Origin: Lacicoccus qingdaonensis
Lineage (GTDB): Bacteria > Bacillota > Bacilli > Staphylococcales > Salinicoccaceae
Direction of reading: 5' to 3'
Assembly (NCBI RefSeq): GCF_900101075.1
Contig: NZ_FNFY01000017.1
Span: 1 to 54,303 of the forward strand
DNA length: 54,303 nt
Shown here in pieces: positions 10,179 through 20,725 of the stretch. The notes under the pieces are model-generated. The model worked only from the letters and a program-made list of their open reading frames with translations, was not told the origin of the DNA and made no database searches. Position 1 is the stretch's first letter; every line of letters starts with the position of its first letter. Made by a program: the position numbers and the translations under genes.

Positions 10179-10990
10179 ACCTTTATATAACCGGCACACC
10201 GCTTGGCAACCTGGATGATATGAGCGTCCGCGCAGTCCGGACCTTGAAAGAGGCTGACGTCATCTTATGCGAAGATACGAGACTGACCCGGAAACTGACA
10301 AATCACTTTGACATTACAACGCCACTTCGCTCCTACCATGATCATAATAAGGATCAGGTCGAAGATGATATCATCAGTGAGATGAAGGAAGGAACTGTCT
10401 TCGCACTTGTCAGTGATGCAGGCATGCCGGTCATTTCAGATCCCGGCTACGAGCTCATCAGAAAGATGCAGGAGGCAGACCTGGAATACGCCGTAATACC
10501 TTCCGCATCGGCATTTACACTTGCGCTCGTTGCGAGCGGCATCCCTTCATTTGAATTCACGTTCTTCGGATTTCTTCCTAAGACGGGAAGCAAGAAAAAT
10601 GATAAGTTGAAACAGATCATGTATCATCCCCAGACTTCGGTATTATATGAATCGCCTCATAAATTGAAGCAGACGATTAAAGGTATGCTGGATATTGATG
10701 AAGCGCGTGAAGTGAGCATTTCAAGGGAAATCACCAAAAAGTTTGAACAGCACCGCCGGGGCAGTGTCAGGGAAATATATGACATGCTGGATGAGGAAAT
10801 TCCTTTAAAAGGGGAATTCGTGATTGTCATCAGAGGATATGAAGAAGAAGAGATGGTCAGTGATACACCGATCAAGGAACATGTGAACCAGTTTATAGAA
10901 GATGGCATGAAGCCGACGAAGGCGATCAAGATGGTCGCTGATATAAAAGGTATGAAAAAGCAGGAAGTCTATGATATTTATCATGATTGA
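10175..10990 (+). CDS. rsmI: 16S rRNA (cytidine1402-2'-O)-methyltransferase
   Basis: RsmI (YabC) methylates the ribose of C1402 of 16S rRNA using SAM. The tetrapyrrole-methylase fold is shown by TPLGNLDDMSVRAV at the N-terminus, CEDTRLTRKL, SDAGMPVISDPG and VIPSASAFTLALVASG. At 271 residues it is slightly short of the B. subtilis protein (292). Last gene of the run that began near 4.9 kb; a bidirectional terminator follows. Confidence 0.95.
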   Translation: MNLYITGTPLGNLDDMSVRAVRTLKEADVILCEDTRLTRKLTNHFDITTPLRSYHDHNKDQVEDDIISEMKEGTVFALVSDAGMPVISDPGYELIRKMQEADLEYAVIPSASAFTLALVASGIPSFEFTFFGFLPKTGSKKNDKLKQIMYHPQTSVLYESPHKLKQTIKGMLDIDEAREVSISREITKKFEQHRRGSVREIYDMLDEEIPLKGEFVIVIRGYEEEEMVSDTPIKEHVNQFIEDGMKPTKAIKMVADIKGMKKQEVYDIYHD

Positions 10991-11002
10991 GACACAAAAA
11001 AA

Positions 11003-11035
11003 GCCGGAAATCATAAGGTTTCCGGCATGGTTTTT
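11003..11035. terminator. Bidirectional terminator between rsmI and abrB
   Basis: Stem gccggaaa/tttccggc with an 8-nt loop, with T5 downstream on the plus side and an A-run (10995-11002) that serves as the U-tract for the minus-strand abrB transcript. Confidence 0.85.
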
Positions 11036-11315
11036 AATCATCAGACATTTTATCCTGAATCTCTTTTATAAGCATGTTGGCGCCTTCTTCACTTAAAATG
11101 ATCCGGCCCTCGGCAAGTCTCATGTTTTTATCGGAGACATCGCCTGTAATATCACAAGTCATAGATGGTTTATACTTCTTCAGAATGATCGTATCATCAT
11201 CCGTATATATTTCTAAAGCATCCTTCACTTCGATATCGAGAATGCGTCGCAGCTCTATAGGGATGACTACACGTCCTAACTCATCGACCTTGCGCACGAT
11301 ACCAGTTGACTTCAT
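11034..11315 (-). CDS. abrB: AbrB-family transition-state regulator
   Basis: A 93-residue DNA-binding protein. The N-terminal swapped-hairpin AbrB domain is textbook: MKSTGIVRKVDELGRVVIPI, then ELRRILDI. The C-terminal half (about 45 residues) is the multimerisation region. The ggagga ribosome site lies at 11322-11327 on the minus strand. AbrB represses stationary-phase genes in Bacillus; here sporulation genes are missing from the region, so the targets must differ. It is divergent from metS, as in B. subtilis. Confidence 0.95.
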   Translation of the reverse strand: MKSTGIVRKVDELGRVVIPIELRRILDIEVKDALEIYTDDDTIILKKYKPSMTCDITGDVSDKNMRLAEGRIILSEEGANMLIKEIQDKMSDD

Positions 11316-11521
11316 ATGAGTTCCTCCTTACTCCTGTTCCTCATGAAGATTCTAGGCTGTATGTTATGGGAATGATAATATTAAGACACTACTTTCATAA
11401 TTAAGTTTATTAAATATAGAAATAAAAATATATCTTTTTTTGTTTGAAAATGGTAGGTCTTAAGATACAGATGATTATAGCACAGAAGGTTTTCATGTTG
11501 CCAACAATTATACCGCGGCAA

Positions 11522-13556
<2,035 letters not shown>

Positions 13557-13569
13557 GGAGTGAATTCTT

Positions 13570-14337
13570 TTGCTGATTGATACACATGTACATTTGAATG
13601 CAGATCATTATGATGAAGACCTCGATGATGTGATTGAGCGGGCAAGAGAGGCCGGCGTTGAAAAGATGGTTGTTGTCGGATTTGACCGTAAAACCATCGA
13701 GCGTACGATGAAACTGATTGATGAACATGAGGATGTCTACGGTGTCATCGGGTGGCATCCTGTCGATGCGGTGGATTGCACAGATGCCGACCTGGACTGG
13801 ATTGAAGAGTTATCGAAACATGAAAAAATCGTCGGAATCGGTGAAACCGGCCTGGATTATCACTGGGACAAATCACCGAAGTCCATTCAAAAAGAAGTGT
13901 TCAAAAAGCAGATTGCTCTCGCGAAACGTGTAAAACTTCCGATCATCATCCACAACAGGGAGTCGACAGAAGACTGTGTGGAGATCTTAAAAGAGGAAAA
14001 TGCCGGAGAAATCGGCGGTATCATGCATGCGTTCAGTGCGGACGAGAACACGGCGGATGAAGTGATCGGCATGAACTTTCATATCTCACTCGGCGGTCCG
14101 GTCACTTTCAAAAATGCACAGCTGCCGAAAGATATAGCCGTCCACGTTCCGCTTGAAAAGCTGCTGGTTGAAACGGATGCACCGTTCCTGACGCCGCATC
14201 CATACAGAGGTAAGCGCAATGAACCTTCTTACGTCAAACTCGTTGCCGAAAAAATAGCAGAGCTGAGGGATATGTCCTACGAAGCGTTTGCCAAAGCTAC
14301 GACGCAAAATGCTGAAAGGCTGTTCAATTTCAAATGA
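13570..14337 (+). CDS. TatD-family metal-dependent DNase/hydrolase
   Basis: A TIM-barrel amidohydrolase-like protein of 255 residues (YabD). Metal ligands are visible: DTHVHLN at residues 3-9, GETGLDYHWD (Glu) near residue 92, the His in IIIHNRES and HAFS, and the Asp in VETDAPFL. A TTG start is indicated by ataaggag nine bases upstream. The family includes 3'-5' DNases and D-aminoacyl-tRNA hydrolase-like enzymes; the substrate is not set. Cotranscribed with metG, followed by a terminator. Confidence 0.93.
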   Translation: MLIDTHVHLNADHYDEDLDDVIERAREAGVEKMVVVGFDRKTIERTMKLIDEHEDVYGVIGWHPVDAVDCTDADLDWIEELSKHEKIVGIGETGLDYHWDKSPKSIQKEVFKKQIALAKRVKLPIIIHNRESTEDCVEILKEENAGEIGGIMHAFSADENTADEVIGMNFHISLGGPVTFKNAQLPKDIAVHVPLEKLLVETDAPFLTPHPYRGKRNEPSYVKLVAEKIAELRDMSYEAFAKATTQNAERLFNFK

Positions 14338-14340
14338 CGA

Positions 14341-14366
14341 AGCTGAGAGATTCTCTCAGCTTTTTT
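14341..14366 (+). terminator. Terminator after the metG-tatD operon
   Basis: Stem agctgaga/tctcagct with a short loop, followed by TTTTTT, immediately after the stop of the tatD-family gene. Confidence 0.88.
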
Positions 14367-14432
14367 CATCTGCCATAAATTGATAAGAGCTGTGAAATAT
14401 TATGTTATGATAATGTCCGAAGGAGTTAACTT

Positions 14433-14987
14433 ATGGATAAACCAGTTATAAATGAAATAATAATAGTCGAGGGCCGTGATGACACCCGGAGATTGAAAGA
14501 GGCATTGATATGCGAAACGATTGAAACAAACGGTTCAGCCATCAATGAAAGAACAATGCAGGAAATCTCAGTGGCAATGGCCACCAGAGGTGCCATCATT
14601 TTGACGGATCCCGATTTTCCCGGACATAAAATCAGAAATACGATTCTGGAAAGATTTCCGGATATAAAAGAGGCTTTTATTTCGAGGGAAGCTGCAAAGA
14701 GTAAACGGGGCATAGGAATAGAGCATGCTTCGATTGAAACGATACAGAGCGCCCTTAAAAATGTACTTGTCAATCATCAGGTGCAGGATGAAGAAATATC
14801 AGTACAGGACATGCAGTCATGGCGGCTGAGCGGTATCGGCAATTCAAAAACCCGACGGGAGTACTTGACCCGACAGCTGAATATCGGCTATGCAAATGCA
14901 AAGCAGCTGAGGAATAAACTGAACAGGTACAGAATAGGAAAAGACAGAGTGACGGCTATATTGTCAGAGCTGAAAGAGGATGAATGA
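14433..14987 (+). CDS. rnmV: Ribonuclease M5
   Basis: Toprim-domain nuclease maturing 5S rRNA, 184 residues. The Toprim motifs are IIVEGRDD (catalytic Glu) at residues 8-15 and LTDPDFPG (DxD) near residue 56. The ribosome site is aaggag with an ATG eight bases later. Overlaps the possible early start of rsmA. The presence of RNase M5 matches a precursor-processed 5S such as the one at the left end of this window. Confidence 0.95.
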   Translation: MDKPVINEIIIVEGRDDTRRLKEALICETIETNGSAINERTMQEISVAMATRGAIILTDPDFPGHKIRNTILERFPDIKEAFISREAAKSKRGIGIEHASIETIQSALKNVLVNHQVQDEEISVQDMQSWRLSGIGNSKTRREYLTRQLNIGYANAKQLRNKLNRYRIGKDRVTAILSELKEDE

Positions 14988-14988
14988 T

Positions 14989-15876
14989 ATGAAAGATATC
15001 GCAACAGCATCGAGAACTAAAGAAATATTACAAAAACACGGCTTCACATTTAAAAAAAGTCTTGGGCAGAACTTTCTGATTGATGCGAACGTTATCCATA
15101 AAGTGCTGGACAAAGCTGAGATCAATGAAGATACGGCAGTGATCGAAGTCGGACCGGGCATCGGCTCACTGACCGAACAGATTGCCAAAAGAGCCGGAAA
15201 AGTGGTGGCCTATGAAATTGACCAGAGGTTGATTCCGGTACTGAACGATACGTTGGGGCCATATGACAATGTCACAATTATCAATGAAGATATTTTAAAA
15301 GCGGATGTCCGTGGAATGATAGGGGAGGAGATGGCATCGTACAAAGAGGTTGTGGTCATCGCCAATCTGCCTTATTACATTACAACACCTATTCTGATGA
15401 ACTTCCTGATGAAGAATGTGCCGATTGACCGCTATTATGTAATGATGCAAAAAGAAGTCGGTGAACGGATCAGTGCGGTGCCGGGAACGAAGGCATACGG
15501 TTCATTATCCATTGCCATCGACTACTATACGGATGCCAAAACGGTCCAGAACGTACCGAAGGCCGTATTTATGCCGGCGCCGAATGTCGACTCGATAATA
15601 GTGGAGATGAAGACCAGGGAAGAACCGAAAGTGGCAGTGGAAGACGAGGAGAAATTTTTCAGGCTCACAAGAGGCGCATTTGTGCAGCGAAGAAAAACAA
15701 TCCTCAACAATTACCTGTCTCTGTTTGAGAATGGTAAAAAGCATAAACCCGAGATAAACGAGCTGCTGGATGATGCAGGAATCGACCCTGTAAGACGGGG
15801 AGAAAGTTTATCGATTGAAGATTTTGCAGCGATATACCGTAAGTTAGAAAACTTTCCGAACTTAAAGTTCGTATAA
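14989..15876 (+). CDS. rsmA: 16S rRNA (adenine1518/1519-N6)-dimethyltransferase KsgA
   Basis: Dimethylates two adjacent adenines in 16S helix 45. Motifs: [11 protein letters not shown], the SAM site [11 protein letters not shown], and the catalytic [11 protein letters not shown]. 295 residues from ATG 14989; an ATG at 14980 in frame would add three residues, but the aaagagg site fits 14989 better and homologues start M-x-KDIAT. The rnmV stop overlaps this region, so the two genes are coupled. Confidence 0.95.
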   Translation: MKDIATASRTKEILQKHGFTFKKSLGQNFLIDANVIHKVLDKAEINEDTAVIEVGPGIGSLTEQIAKRAGKVVAYEIDQRLIPVLNDTLGPYDNVTIINEDILKADVRGMIGEEMASYKEVVVIANLPYYITTPILMNFLMKNVPIDRYYVMMQKEVGERISAVPGTKAYGSLSIAIDYYTDAKTVQNVPKAVFMPAPNVDSIIVEMKTREEPKVAVEDEEKFFRLTRGAFVQRRKTILNNYLSLFENGKKHKPEINELLDDAGIDPVRRGESLSIEDFAAIYRKLENFPNLKFV

Positions 15877-15899
15877 GGTCGACTGATTTTAACAAATTT

Positions 15900-15928
15900 T
15901 TGACAAAGTTATGTAAACTTGCTATAAT
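15900..15928 (+). promoter_or_regulatory. Strong sigma-A promoter of veg
   Basis: Perfect TTGACA (15900-15905), a 17-base spacer, perfect TATAAT (15923-15928) and an extended TG at 15920-15921. In B. subtilis the veg promoter is among the strongest known; the same quality is kept here. Confidence 0.93.
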
Positions 15929-15949
15929 AGACCTAGTGAGGTGGGCCAA

Positions 15950-16213
15950 ATGCCAAAATCTTTAGTCGACATCAAAAAGATTCTTGATTGTCAATTAGGT
16001 AATCGCGTTATTCTTCGTGCCAACGGAGGCCGTAAGAAGTTAATAGAAAGACATGGTATTCTCAGAGAAACATATCCTTCTGTTTTCGTAGTAGAGCTTG
16101 ATCAAGAAGAACACAATTTTGAAAGAGTGTCATATACATACACTGATGTATTGACATCAAATGTTGAGATGACTTTCGTCAACGAGCAGAGTGAAGCATT
16201 TGTAATCCAATAA
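15950..16213 (+). CDS. veg: Veg protein
   Basis: Small conserved protein of 87 residues; in B. subtilis it stimulates biofilm formation through SinR-linked control. The family core is recognisable: [20 protein letters not shown], then the [21 protein letters not shown] segment and [17 protein letters not shown]. The gtggg before it belongs to the ribosome site (gaggtg, 15938-15943), so ATG 15950 is preferred to GTG 15941. Transcribed alone between its own promoter and terminator. Confidence 0.95.
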   Translation: MPKSLVDIKKILDCQLGNRVILRANGGRKKLIERHGILRETYPSVFVVELDQEEHNFERVSYTYTDVLTSNVEMTFVNEQSEAFVIQ

Positions 16214-16252
16214 GAACGGTAACGGCTGGCGCAGACTCAGCTGAACATAGGG

Positions 16253-16295
16253 CAGGGAAGAAAATCTTGATCGAGAGATTTTCTTCCCTGTTTTT
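16253..16295 (+). terminator. Terminator of veg
   Basis: A 15-bp perfect stem (16253-16267 with 16276-16290), an 8-nt loop and TTTTT. Confidence 0.93.
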
Positions 16296-16355
16296 ATATG
16301 GATCAGGCTTTAAATTTAGCTGTTTTTAATTCATACTAATTACATAAACAATATA

Positions 16356-16385
16356 TTGGGAAATTACAAACGGTTTAAGTATACT
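16356..16385 (+). promoter_or_regulatory. Probable promoter of the monooxygenase/FMN reductase operon
   Basis: TTGGGA (16356-16361), an 18-base spacer and TATACT (16380-16385), about 30 bases upstream of the ATG at 16415. Confidence 0.5.
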
Positions 16386-16414
16386 TGAGATACTAAAGTT
16401 TGGAGAGTGACGGT

Positions 16415-17506
16415 ATGGAAAATAAAAATCCTCATGTTATGCCTGAGATAGACCGCTCAAAAGGCATGGAAATCGGATTGTACTCCCTCGGGGAACATAT
16501 GCCGAATCCGCATACGGGAGAACTGATTCCGGCAAGCCGGCGGCTGAAGGAAATTGTAGAAGCTGCGAAAATGGCTGAAGATGCCGGCCTTGATGTATTC
16601 CAGGTCGGAGAGTCCCATCAGGAGCATTTCGTATCTCAGGCGCATCTGGTGCTGCTTTCTGCAGTTGCGCAGGCGACGAGTAAAATAAAAATCTCATCAG
16701 GTTCGACAATCATCAGTACTTCGGACCCGGTCCGGGTATTTGAAGATGCCTCGACGATCGATCTTCTGTCTGACGGCCGTATGGAAGTCGTCGCAGGGAG
16801 AGCGTCGCGTGTCGGTCTTTATGAACTGCTCGGATACAGCCTGAATGACTATGAAGCGCTGTTTGAAGAAAAATTCGAACTGTTTTTAAAAATAAATGAA
16901 AATAAGACTGTGAACTGGAACGGTGAATTCCGAGCACCGCTGAAGGATGCACAGGTGATACCGCGTCCGGAAAACAATGAGGAAGGACTGCCGATATGGC
17001 GGGCTGTCGGTGGTTCCCTTGCATCCGCACAGAAGGCGGGACGAATCGGTGTGCCAATGTATCAGGCGCATCTCGGGGGACCGGCTGAAGCGTTTAAATC
17101 AAGAATTGACCTGTACCGTCAGACGGCTTTTGAAAATGGCTTTGACCCGGACAATCTGCCGGTTGCAACAGCAGGATTCCTGTATATCAGGGAAAATATG
17201 ATGGATGCCTACAGGGAATATTATCCTCATATCAATGAGGGCATGAAATTGTCCAATGGACAGGGCTTTCCCAAAGAGGCGTTCGCCCAGGGGCAGGATG
17301 TAAAGAGTGTCATCAACGTGGGCTCGCCGGAACATATTGTAGAGAAGATTCTTTACCAGCATGAAATGTTCAATCATGACCGTTATATCGCCCAGATAGA
17401 TTTTGGCGGCGTGTCCATTGATAATGTCAAAAGGACCATCGACTTATTGGGTGAAAAAGTGGTACCGGAAGTTAAGAAATATACCAAACAGACTAAAGGA
17501 GAATAG
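16415..17506 (+). CDS. LLM-class flavin-dependent oxidoreductase (luciferase-like)
   Basis: A 363-residue bacterial-luciferase-like TIM barrel that would use reduced FMN to oxidise a substrate that cannot be named from sequence. Seen: the N-terminal EIGLYSLGEH strand, FQVGESHQEHF, the flavin-binding turn SGSTIISTSDPVRVFEDAST and the segment GRMEVVAGRASR, typical of the SP_0267/Atu2307 subgroup. The TTG at 16400 is possible, but ATG 16415 with ggag nine bases upstream is preferred. It is followed after five bases by an NADPH-dependent FMN reductase, which points to a two-component monooxygenase. First gene of the accessory block between veg and ispE. Confidence 0.9.
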   Translation: MENKNPHVMPEIDRSKGMEIGLYSLGEHMPNPHTGELIPASRRLKEIVEAAKMAEDAGLDVFQVGESHQEHFVSQAHLVLLSAVAQATSKIKISSGSTIISTSDPVRVFEDASTIDLLSDGRMEVVAGRASRVGLYELLGYSLNDYEALFEEKFELFLKINENKTVNWNGEFRAPLKDAQVIPRPENNEEGLPIWRAVGGSLASAQKAGRIGVPMYQAHLGGPAEAFKSRIDLYRQTAFENGFDPDNLPVATAGFLYIRENMMDAYREYYPHINEGMKLSNGQGFPKEAFAQGQDVKSVINVGSPEHIVEKILYQHEMFNHDRYIAQIDFGGVSIDNVKRTIDLLGEKVVPEVKKYTKQTKGE

Positions 17507-17511
17507 TTGTA

Positions 17512-18078
17512 ATGAATATATTAGTATTATCCGGCTCGAATGCAGGAAACAAGACACGAACCGCGACAACTTTGCTTAAGGAAAAGCTGAAAGCACAGTA
17601 CAGTGGTGAAACGATAAACTATATCAATCTGCAGGATGTGGATCTGCCGTTTGCCGATGGCAGAAATTATCTGGATTACGGCGGCGACGCAACAGATGTA
17701 TTAACGACAATCATGGATGCGGACGTCATTTTTATCGGCAGTCCGATTTTCCAGGCTTCTATGCCTGCGGCGCTGAAAAATATATTCGATCTTCTGCCGC
17801 AGAATGCACTTGAAGGTAAAACCGTCAGTATGCTCATCACAGCTGGCTCCGACAAGCACTTCTTAATCCCGGAATACAACTATAAACCGGTTCTGAGTTA
17901 TTTGAAGGCCAATATAGTGCCAAGATATGTATTCATACTGGATACGAACTTTATTGAAGGAGAACTGCAGGGGGATGATGTCCATCTGCGTCTGGACAGG
18001 TTGATCGATGATACGATGGTATTATCAGAGACATTTAAAGAAGTGACGGCAAAAAAAGAAGCACAGTTCGGATTTTAA
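17512..18078 (+). CDS. NAD(P)H-dependent FMN reductase
   Basis: A flavodoxin-like protein of 188 residues: phosphate-binding loop LSGSNAGNKTRTAT at residues 5-18, a GSPIFQASMPAALKNIFDLL segment for the isoalloxazine ring, and ITAGSDKHF. It resembles SsuE/Azo-type NADPH:FMN reductases and probably supplies reduced FMN to the monooxygenase encoded five bases upstream. Ends at a strong bidirectional terminator. Confidence 0.9.
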   Translation: MNILVLSGSNAGNKTRTATTLLKEKLKAQYSGETINYINLQDVDLPFADGRNYLDYGGDATDVLTTIMDADVIFIGSPIFQASMPAALKNIFDLLPQNALEGKTVSMLITAGSDKHFLIPEYNYKPVLSYLKANIVPRYVFILDTNFIEGELQGDDVHLRLDRLIDDTMVLSETFKEVTAKKEAQFGF

Positions 18079-18085
18079 ACAAAAA

Positions 18086-18122
18086 AAGGCCTGCATAAAT
18101 GACATTCATTTATGCAGGCCTT
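18086..18122. terminator. Bidirectional terminator between convergent flavin reductase genes
   Basis: A 17-bp perfect stem (18086-18102 with 18106-18122) with a 3-nt loop. The A-run at 18081-18087 gives a U-tract on the minus strand; the plus-strand U-tract is weak (TTCTAT), so it is best suited to stopping the minus-strand transcript. Confidence 0.85.
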
Positions 18123-18147
18123 CTATATTAGAAATGTTAATCAGAGA

Positions 18148-18711
18148 TTAACGTACTGTTTTAAGAGCTTTTGACCAATTTACAACATCGTTGACCAATG
18201 CTTCCATAGTCGCATTATGAACTTCTGCAGGCTTGAAAGTAGTCATTTCTTCAAAGTCTGTGAACAGGCTGAAAGCACCCTGCGGTGAAACGATCGCCAT
18301 TCTTAAGTTTCCAAGCGTGTTGCGCAGTGCAAGTGAAGCATACATACCCAGTGTTGAACCGTAGCTCACGATACCTGCCGCTTTGTTGTTCCACTCGGAA
18401 GCGATGTAGTCGATATGGTCTTTCAATGATGAAGTGATGTTATTGTTATATTCAGGTGTCACGAAAATGAAACCGTCCAACTCATCAATTTTTTCAGACC
18501 ATGCAGTAATTTTTTCGTTGGAGTACTCTTTGTTTGCCATAGCCGGCGGTAATTTTTCGTTGAAACGGTCTAAACCGAACTCTTTAATATCAACGACTTC
18601 AAATTGTGCGTCTGTGTTCTGTTTTTCAGCAAACTCTTTAACCCATTCTGCAACAGGGACGCTCACCCGGCCTTCGCGTGTACTTCCTACAATAATACCA
18701 ATTTTAGTCAT
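18148..18711 (-). CDS. NADPH-dependent FMN reductase / quinone reductase family protein
   Basis: A flavodoxin-fold protein of 187 residues: IGIIVGSTREGRVSVPVAEW at the N-terminus binds the FMN phosphate and TPEYNNNITSSLKDHIDYI is the conserved ring-binding motif of the family (TPEYN-x-S-x-x-G/S-x-LK). Homologues act as azo, quinone or chromate reductases. The ribosome site ggaggaa lies upstream of the ATG. It faces the flavin reductase at 17512 and is divergent from the LytTR gene. A TTACA-type inverted repeat in its upstream region suggests control by a redox-sensing repressor (inference). Confidence 0.92.
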   Translation of the reverse strand: MTKIGIIVGSTREGRVSVPVAEWVKEFAEKQNTDAQFEVVDIKEFGLDRFNEKLPPAMANKEYSNEKITAWSEKIDELDGFIFVTPEYNNNITSSLKDHIDYIASEWNNKAAGIVSYGSTLGMYASLALRNTLGNLRMAIVSPQGAFSLFTDFEEMTTFKPAEVHNATMEALVNDVVNWSKALKTVR

Positions 18712-18745
18712 AAATCTTTCCTCCGAATAACATTAATTTATTTAA

Positions 18746-18768
18746 TTACATAATGTAACTAACTGTAA
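18746..18768. promoter_or_regulatory. Candidate operator upstream of the flavin reductase gene
   Basis: A perfect inverted repeat TTACA-taa-TGTAA at 18746-18758, with a third half-site TGTAA at 18764-18768. It lies 35-57 bases upstream of the minus-strand ATG and overlaps a possible promoter (TTACAG and TTAAAT on the minus strand). Likely the binding site of a MarR- or HxlR-type repressor. Confidence 0.5.
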
Positions 18769-18901
18769 CTTTATAATACAATATGTTGAGAAAGAAATAA
18801 AGAGTTAAAGTCTCGAAATCTAAATGAATGCGTTTTCTCTTGTAATAATAGTTCTTTAGGCTTAATTTTAATATAATGGAAGGCGAAGGAAGTGATACGG
18901 C

Positions 18902-19810
18902 ATGAAAATTAATGTCAGTGAAATTATCGGTACAGAGAGTGCCGATTACATAAATTTTGAAGCGGGCGGTACAAAAGCAATCCAGATGTCTTTTGAGTAT
19001 TTGAACCGATTGAAAGAAGCGTCGGATCCAAAATCGTTCAATGTTGTCAGGACAAATATACCGGTATATAAACGTCTTAATATAAAAGATCACATTTCAT
19101 TTTATAACAAATGGTACGACCGGAAGTTCAATATCGATGATTTGATGAAACAATTCAAACTCGAAGATGCCGGAAAAACCAGGCTTGCCGATGCGGGTGA
19201 TGAATTGAATCAGCGGCTCGGTTTCGTATACAGCCTGCTGTGTGAACAGAAACATATATTATTTATAGAACCTTTCTTTCAGGCGACCAGAGAAAATATA
19301 CATCTGTTCCATAAATTGAAAGAACAGCTGAACGACCAGGGGAAAAGTATAGTGGTTGCGGTCACCAAAACGGAGGATGCCTTTCTTGTTCAGCCTGAAA
19401 TCATGCGTCTGACTCAGTACGGTCTGCAGGAAGTCGAAACGGAGGATGACTCACCGGCAGATAATGACAGTCATATAAGCAAAATAAAAGTAAAAGCGGA
19501 AGATAAGACATTGTTTGTTAATATAAGTGATATAGAGTATTTGGAAAGCAACGAAGGAAAAGTATTCATAAATATTTCCCGGGAAAAGTTTGTTATGGAA
19601 TCGACTTTGCAGGAAGCCGAAAAGAAACTCGGCAGCCATGGTTTTTACAGGTGCCACCGTTCTTACATTGTTAATCTGCATAAAGTCAGAGAGATCATTA
19701 CGTGGTCTAAAAATACTTACTCTGTTGTTATTGAAAATCCTGAAGAATCCAAGATTCCATTATCCCGCACAAAATACAATGAAATTCAGGAACGTCTAAT
19801 CACACTATAA
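18902..19810 (+). CDS. LytTR-domain regulator with degenerate ABC ATPase-like N-terminus
   Basis: A 302-residue protein. The C-terminal 110 residues are a LytTR DNA-binding domain: ISKIKVKAEDKTLFVNISDI, then IEYLESNEGKVFI, then the helix and the FYRCHRSYIVNLHKVREI motif and PLSRTKYNEIQERL. There is no receiver domain. The N-terminal 195 residues instead follow the order of an ABC ATPase C-terminal half: DELNQRLGFVYSLLCEQ where the signature (LSGGxxQRLxLARAL) would be, ILFIEPFF in place of Walker B LLLDEP, and VVAVTKTEDAF in place of the H-loop; no Walker A is present. It is 13 bases upstream of an ABC-2 permease gene, so it probably controls, and perhaps contacts, this exporter. Confidence 0.85.
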   Translation: MKINVSEIIGTESADYINFEAGGTKAIQMSFEYLNRLKEASDPKSFNVVRTNIPVYKRLNIKDHISFYNKWYDRKFNIDDLMKQFKLEDAGKTRLADAGDELNQRLGFVYSLLCEQKHILFIEPFFQATRENIHLFHKLKEQLNDQGKSIVVAVTKTEDAFLVQPEIMRLTQYGLQEVETEDDSPADNDSHISKIKVKAEDKTLFVNISDIEYLESNEGKVFINISREKFVMESTLQEAEKKLGSHGFYRCHRSYIVNLHKVREIITWSKNTYSVVIENPEESKIPLSRTKYNEIQERLITL

Positions 19811-19823
19811 GAAGAGGTTTATT

Positions 19824-20522
19824 ATGGGACATAAAGTAATCGCTGTTTTCAAAATGAATGCTAAAGAAATATTATTGAACATGTCCATGCTGACCAGTGT
19901 CCTGCTGCCGCTTCTCATGACGCTGATGTTCCGGCAGATAGATACGGTAGAGGGGCAGACCGTTCCTTTCATCGTCATCAATGTCATTATCGGAATCACG
20001 TTCGCTTCCGCCCTCGGTGCGGTCCTGATGGGGCTGCTGGCAGAAGAGAATGAGTACGGCACAATGGACCATATGATCACGAGTAAAAAGGACATGGCAG
20101 CGAATATGATGGGGAAGGCATTGCTGCTGTTCGTCATCACGTTTGTAATACTCGGCATCAATCTAATCATTGTCGGCTATACCGAGGTGATGAGCCTCGG
20201 GGGAGTTCCTGCGATGATGCTCCTCTGGCTGTTTTTTTTCTTCCTCTCTGCAGGATTCGGCATGCTGTCAAACTCGGTGGCGTCATCTTCATTGTTCATC
20301 ATGATCATACTTTTCGTGTTTGCGATGGCACCGTATATCGAACTTCTGATTCAGGATGAGACGAATATGGTCAGACAGTTTTTTGAACTGACGCCTGTCT
20401 ACCAGGTCAAATTCATTGAAGAAGGCGCCTTGGCAGTGCCTCACCTCATATTGATTGTCTGGCTCATTATCAGCTTTATATTCTTTATGGTCATTTTCGG
20501 ACGGAAGGCAAAATCGCTGTAA
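19824..20522 (+). CDS. ABC-2 type permease of the LytTR-linked exporter
   Basis: A 232-residue membrane protein with about six helices: helix 1 near residues 18-36, helix 2 near 47-70, then four more to the C-terminus. The protein resembles the permease at 21567 in length and in segments (an N-terminal region with I/F-x-x-x-x-KE, a second helix, the FAMAPYIELLI segment against FGFTPYIEFLV), so the two probably arose by duplication and form a heterodimer. Directly behind the LytTR gene. The ATPase gene follows after about 200 bases containing a weak terminator. Confidence 0.85.
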   Translation: MGHKVIAVFKMNAKEILLNMSMLTSVLLPLLMTLMFRQIDTVEGQTVPFIVINVIIGITFASALGAVLMGLLAEENEYGTMDHMITSKKDMAANMMGKALLLFVITFVILGINLIIVGYTEVMSLGGVPAMMLLWLFFFFLSAGFGMLSNSVASSSLFIMIILFVFAMAPYIELLIQDETNMVRQFFELTPVYQVKFIEEGALAVPHLILIVWLIISFIFFMVIFGRKAKSL

Positions 20523-20640
20523 CACTTCAGCCTGAAGCGGTACATTTCAAGGTACAGTTCAGGCGGAATGAGTACAATCCGACATTTAAAGGGTCATCTG
20601 AAGGCGTTTCGACACAATTGAAAAAGCGTCAGCCACAACT

Positions 20641-20666
20641 CACCGTGATTATATCGCGGTGTTTTT
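20641..20666 (+). terminator. Weak terminator or attenuator before the ATPase gene
   Basis: Stem caccgt/gcggtg (one G-T pair) with a 9-nt loop, followed by TTTTTATTTT. It separates the first permease gene from the ATPase gene and could lower expression of the distal pair. Confidence 0.5.
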
Positions 20667-20725
20667 ATTTTGCGTGTAATCTTGAATTAACAACAAAAAC
20701 AACCGAAAAATTGGAGGGAATTCAA

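Noticed and set aside
16214-16252. Small RNA gene downstream of veg
   Set aside because: Only the 3' untranslated stretch before the veg terminator; no separate promoter or structure.
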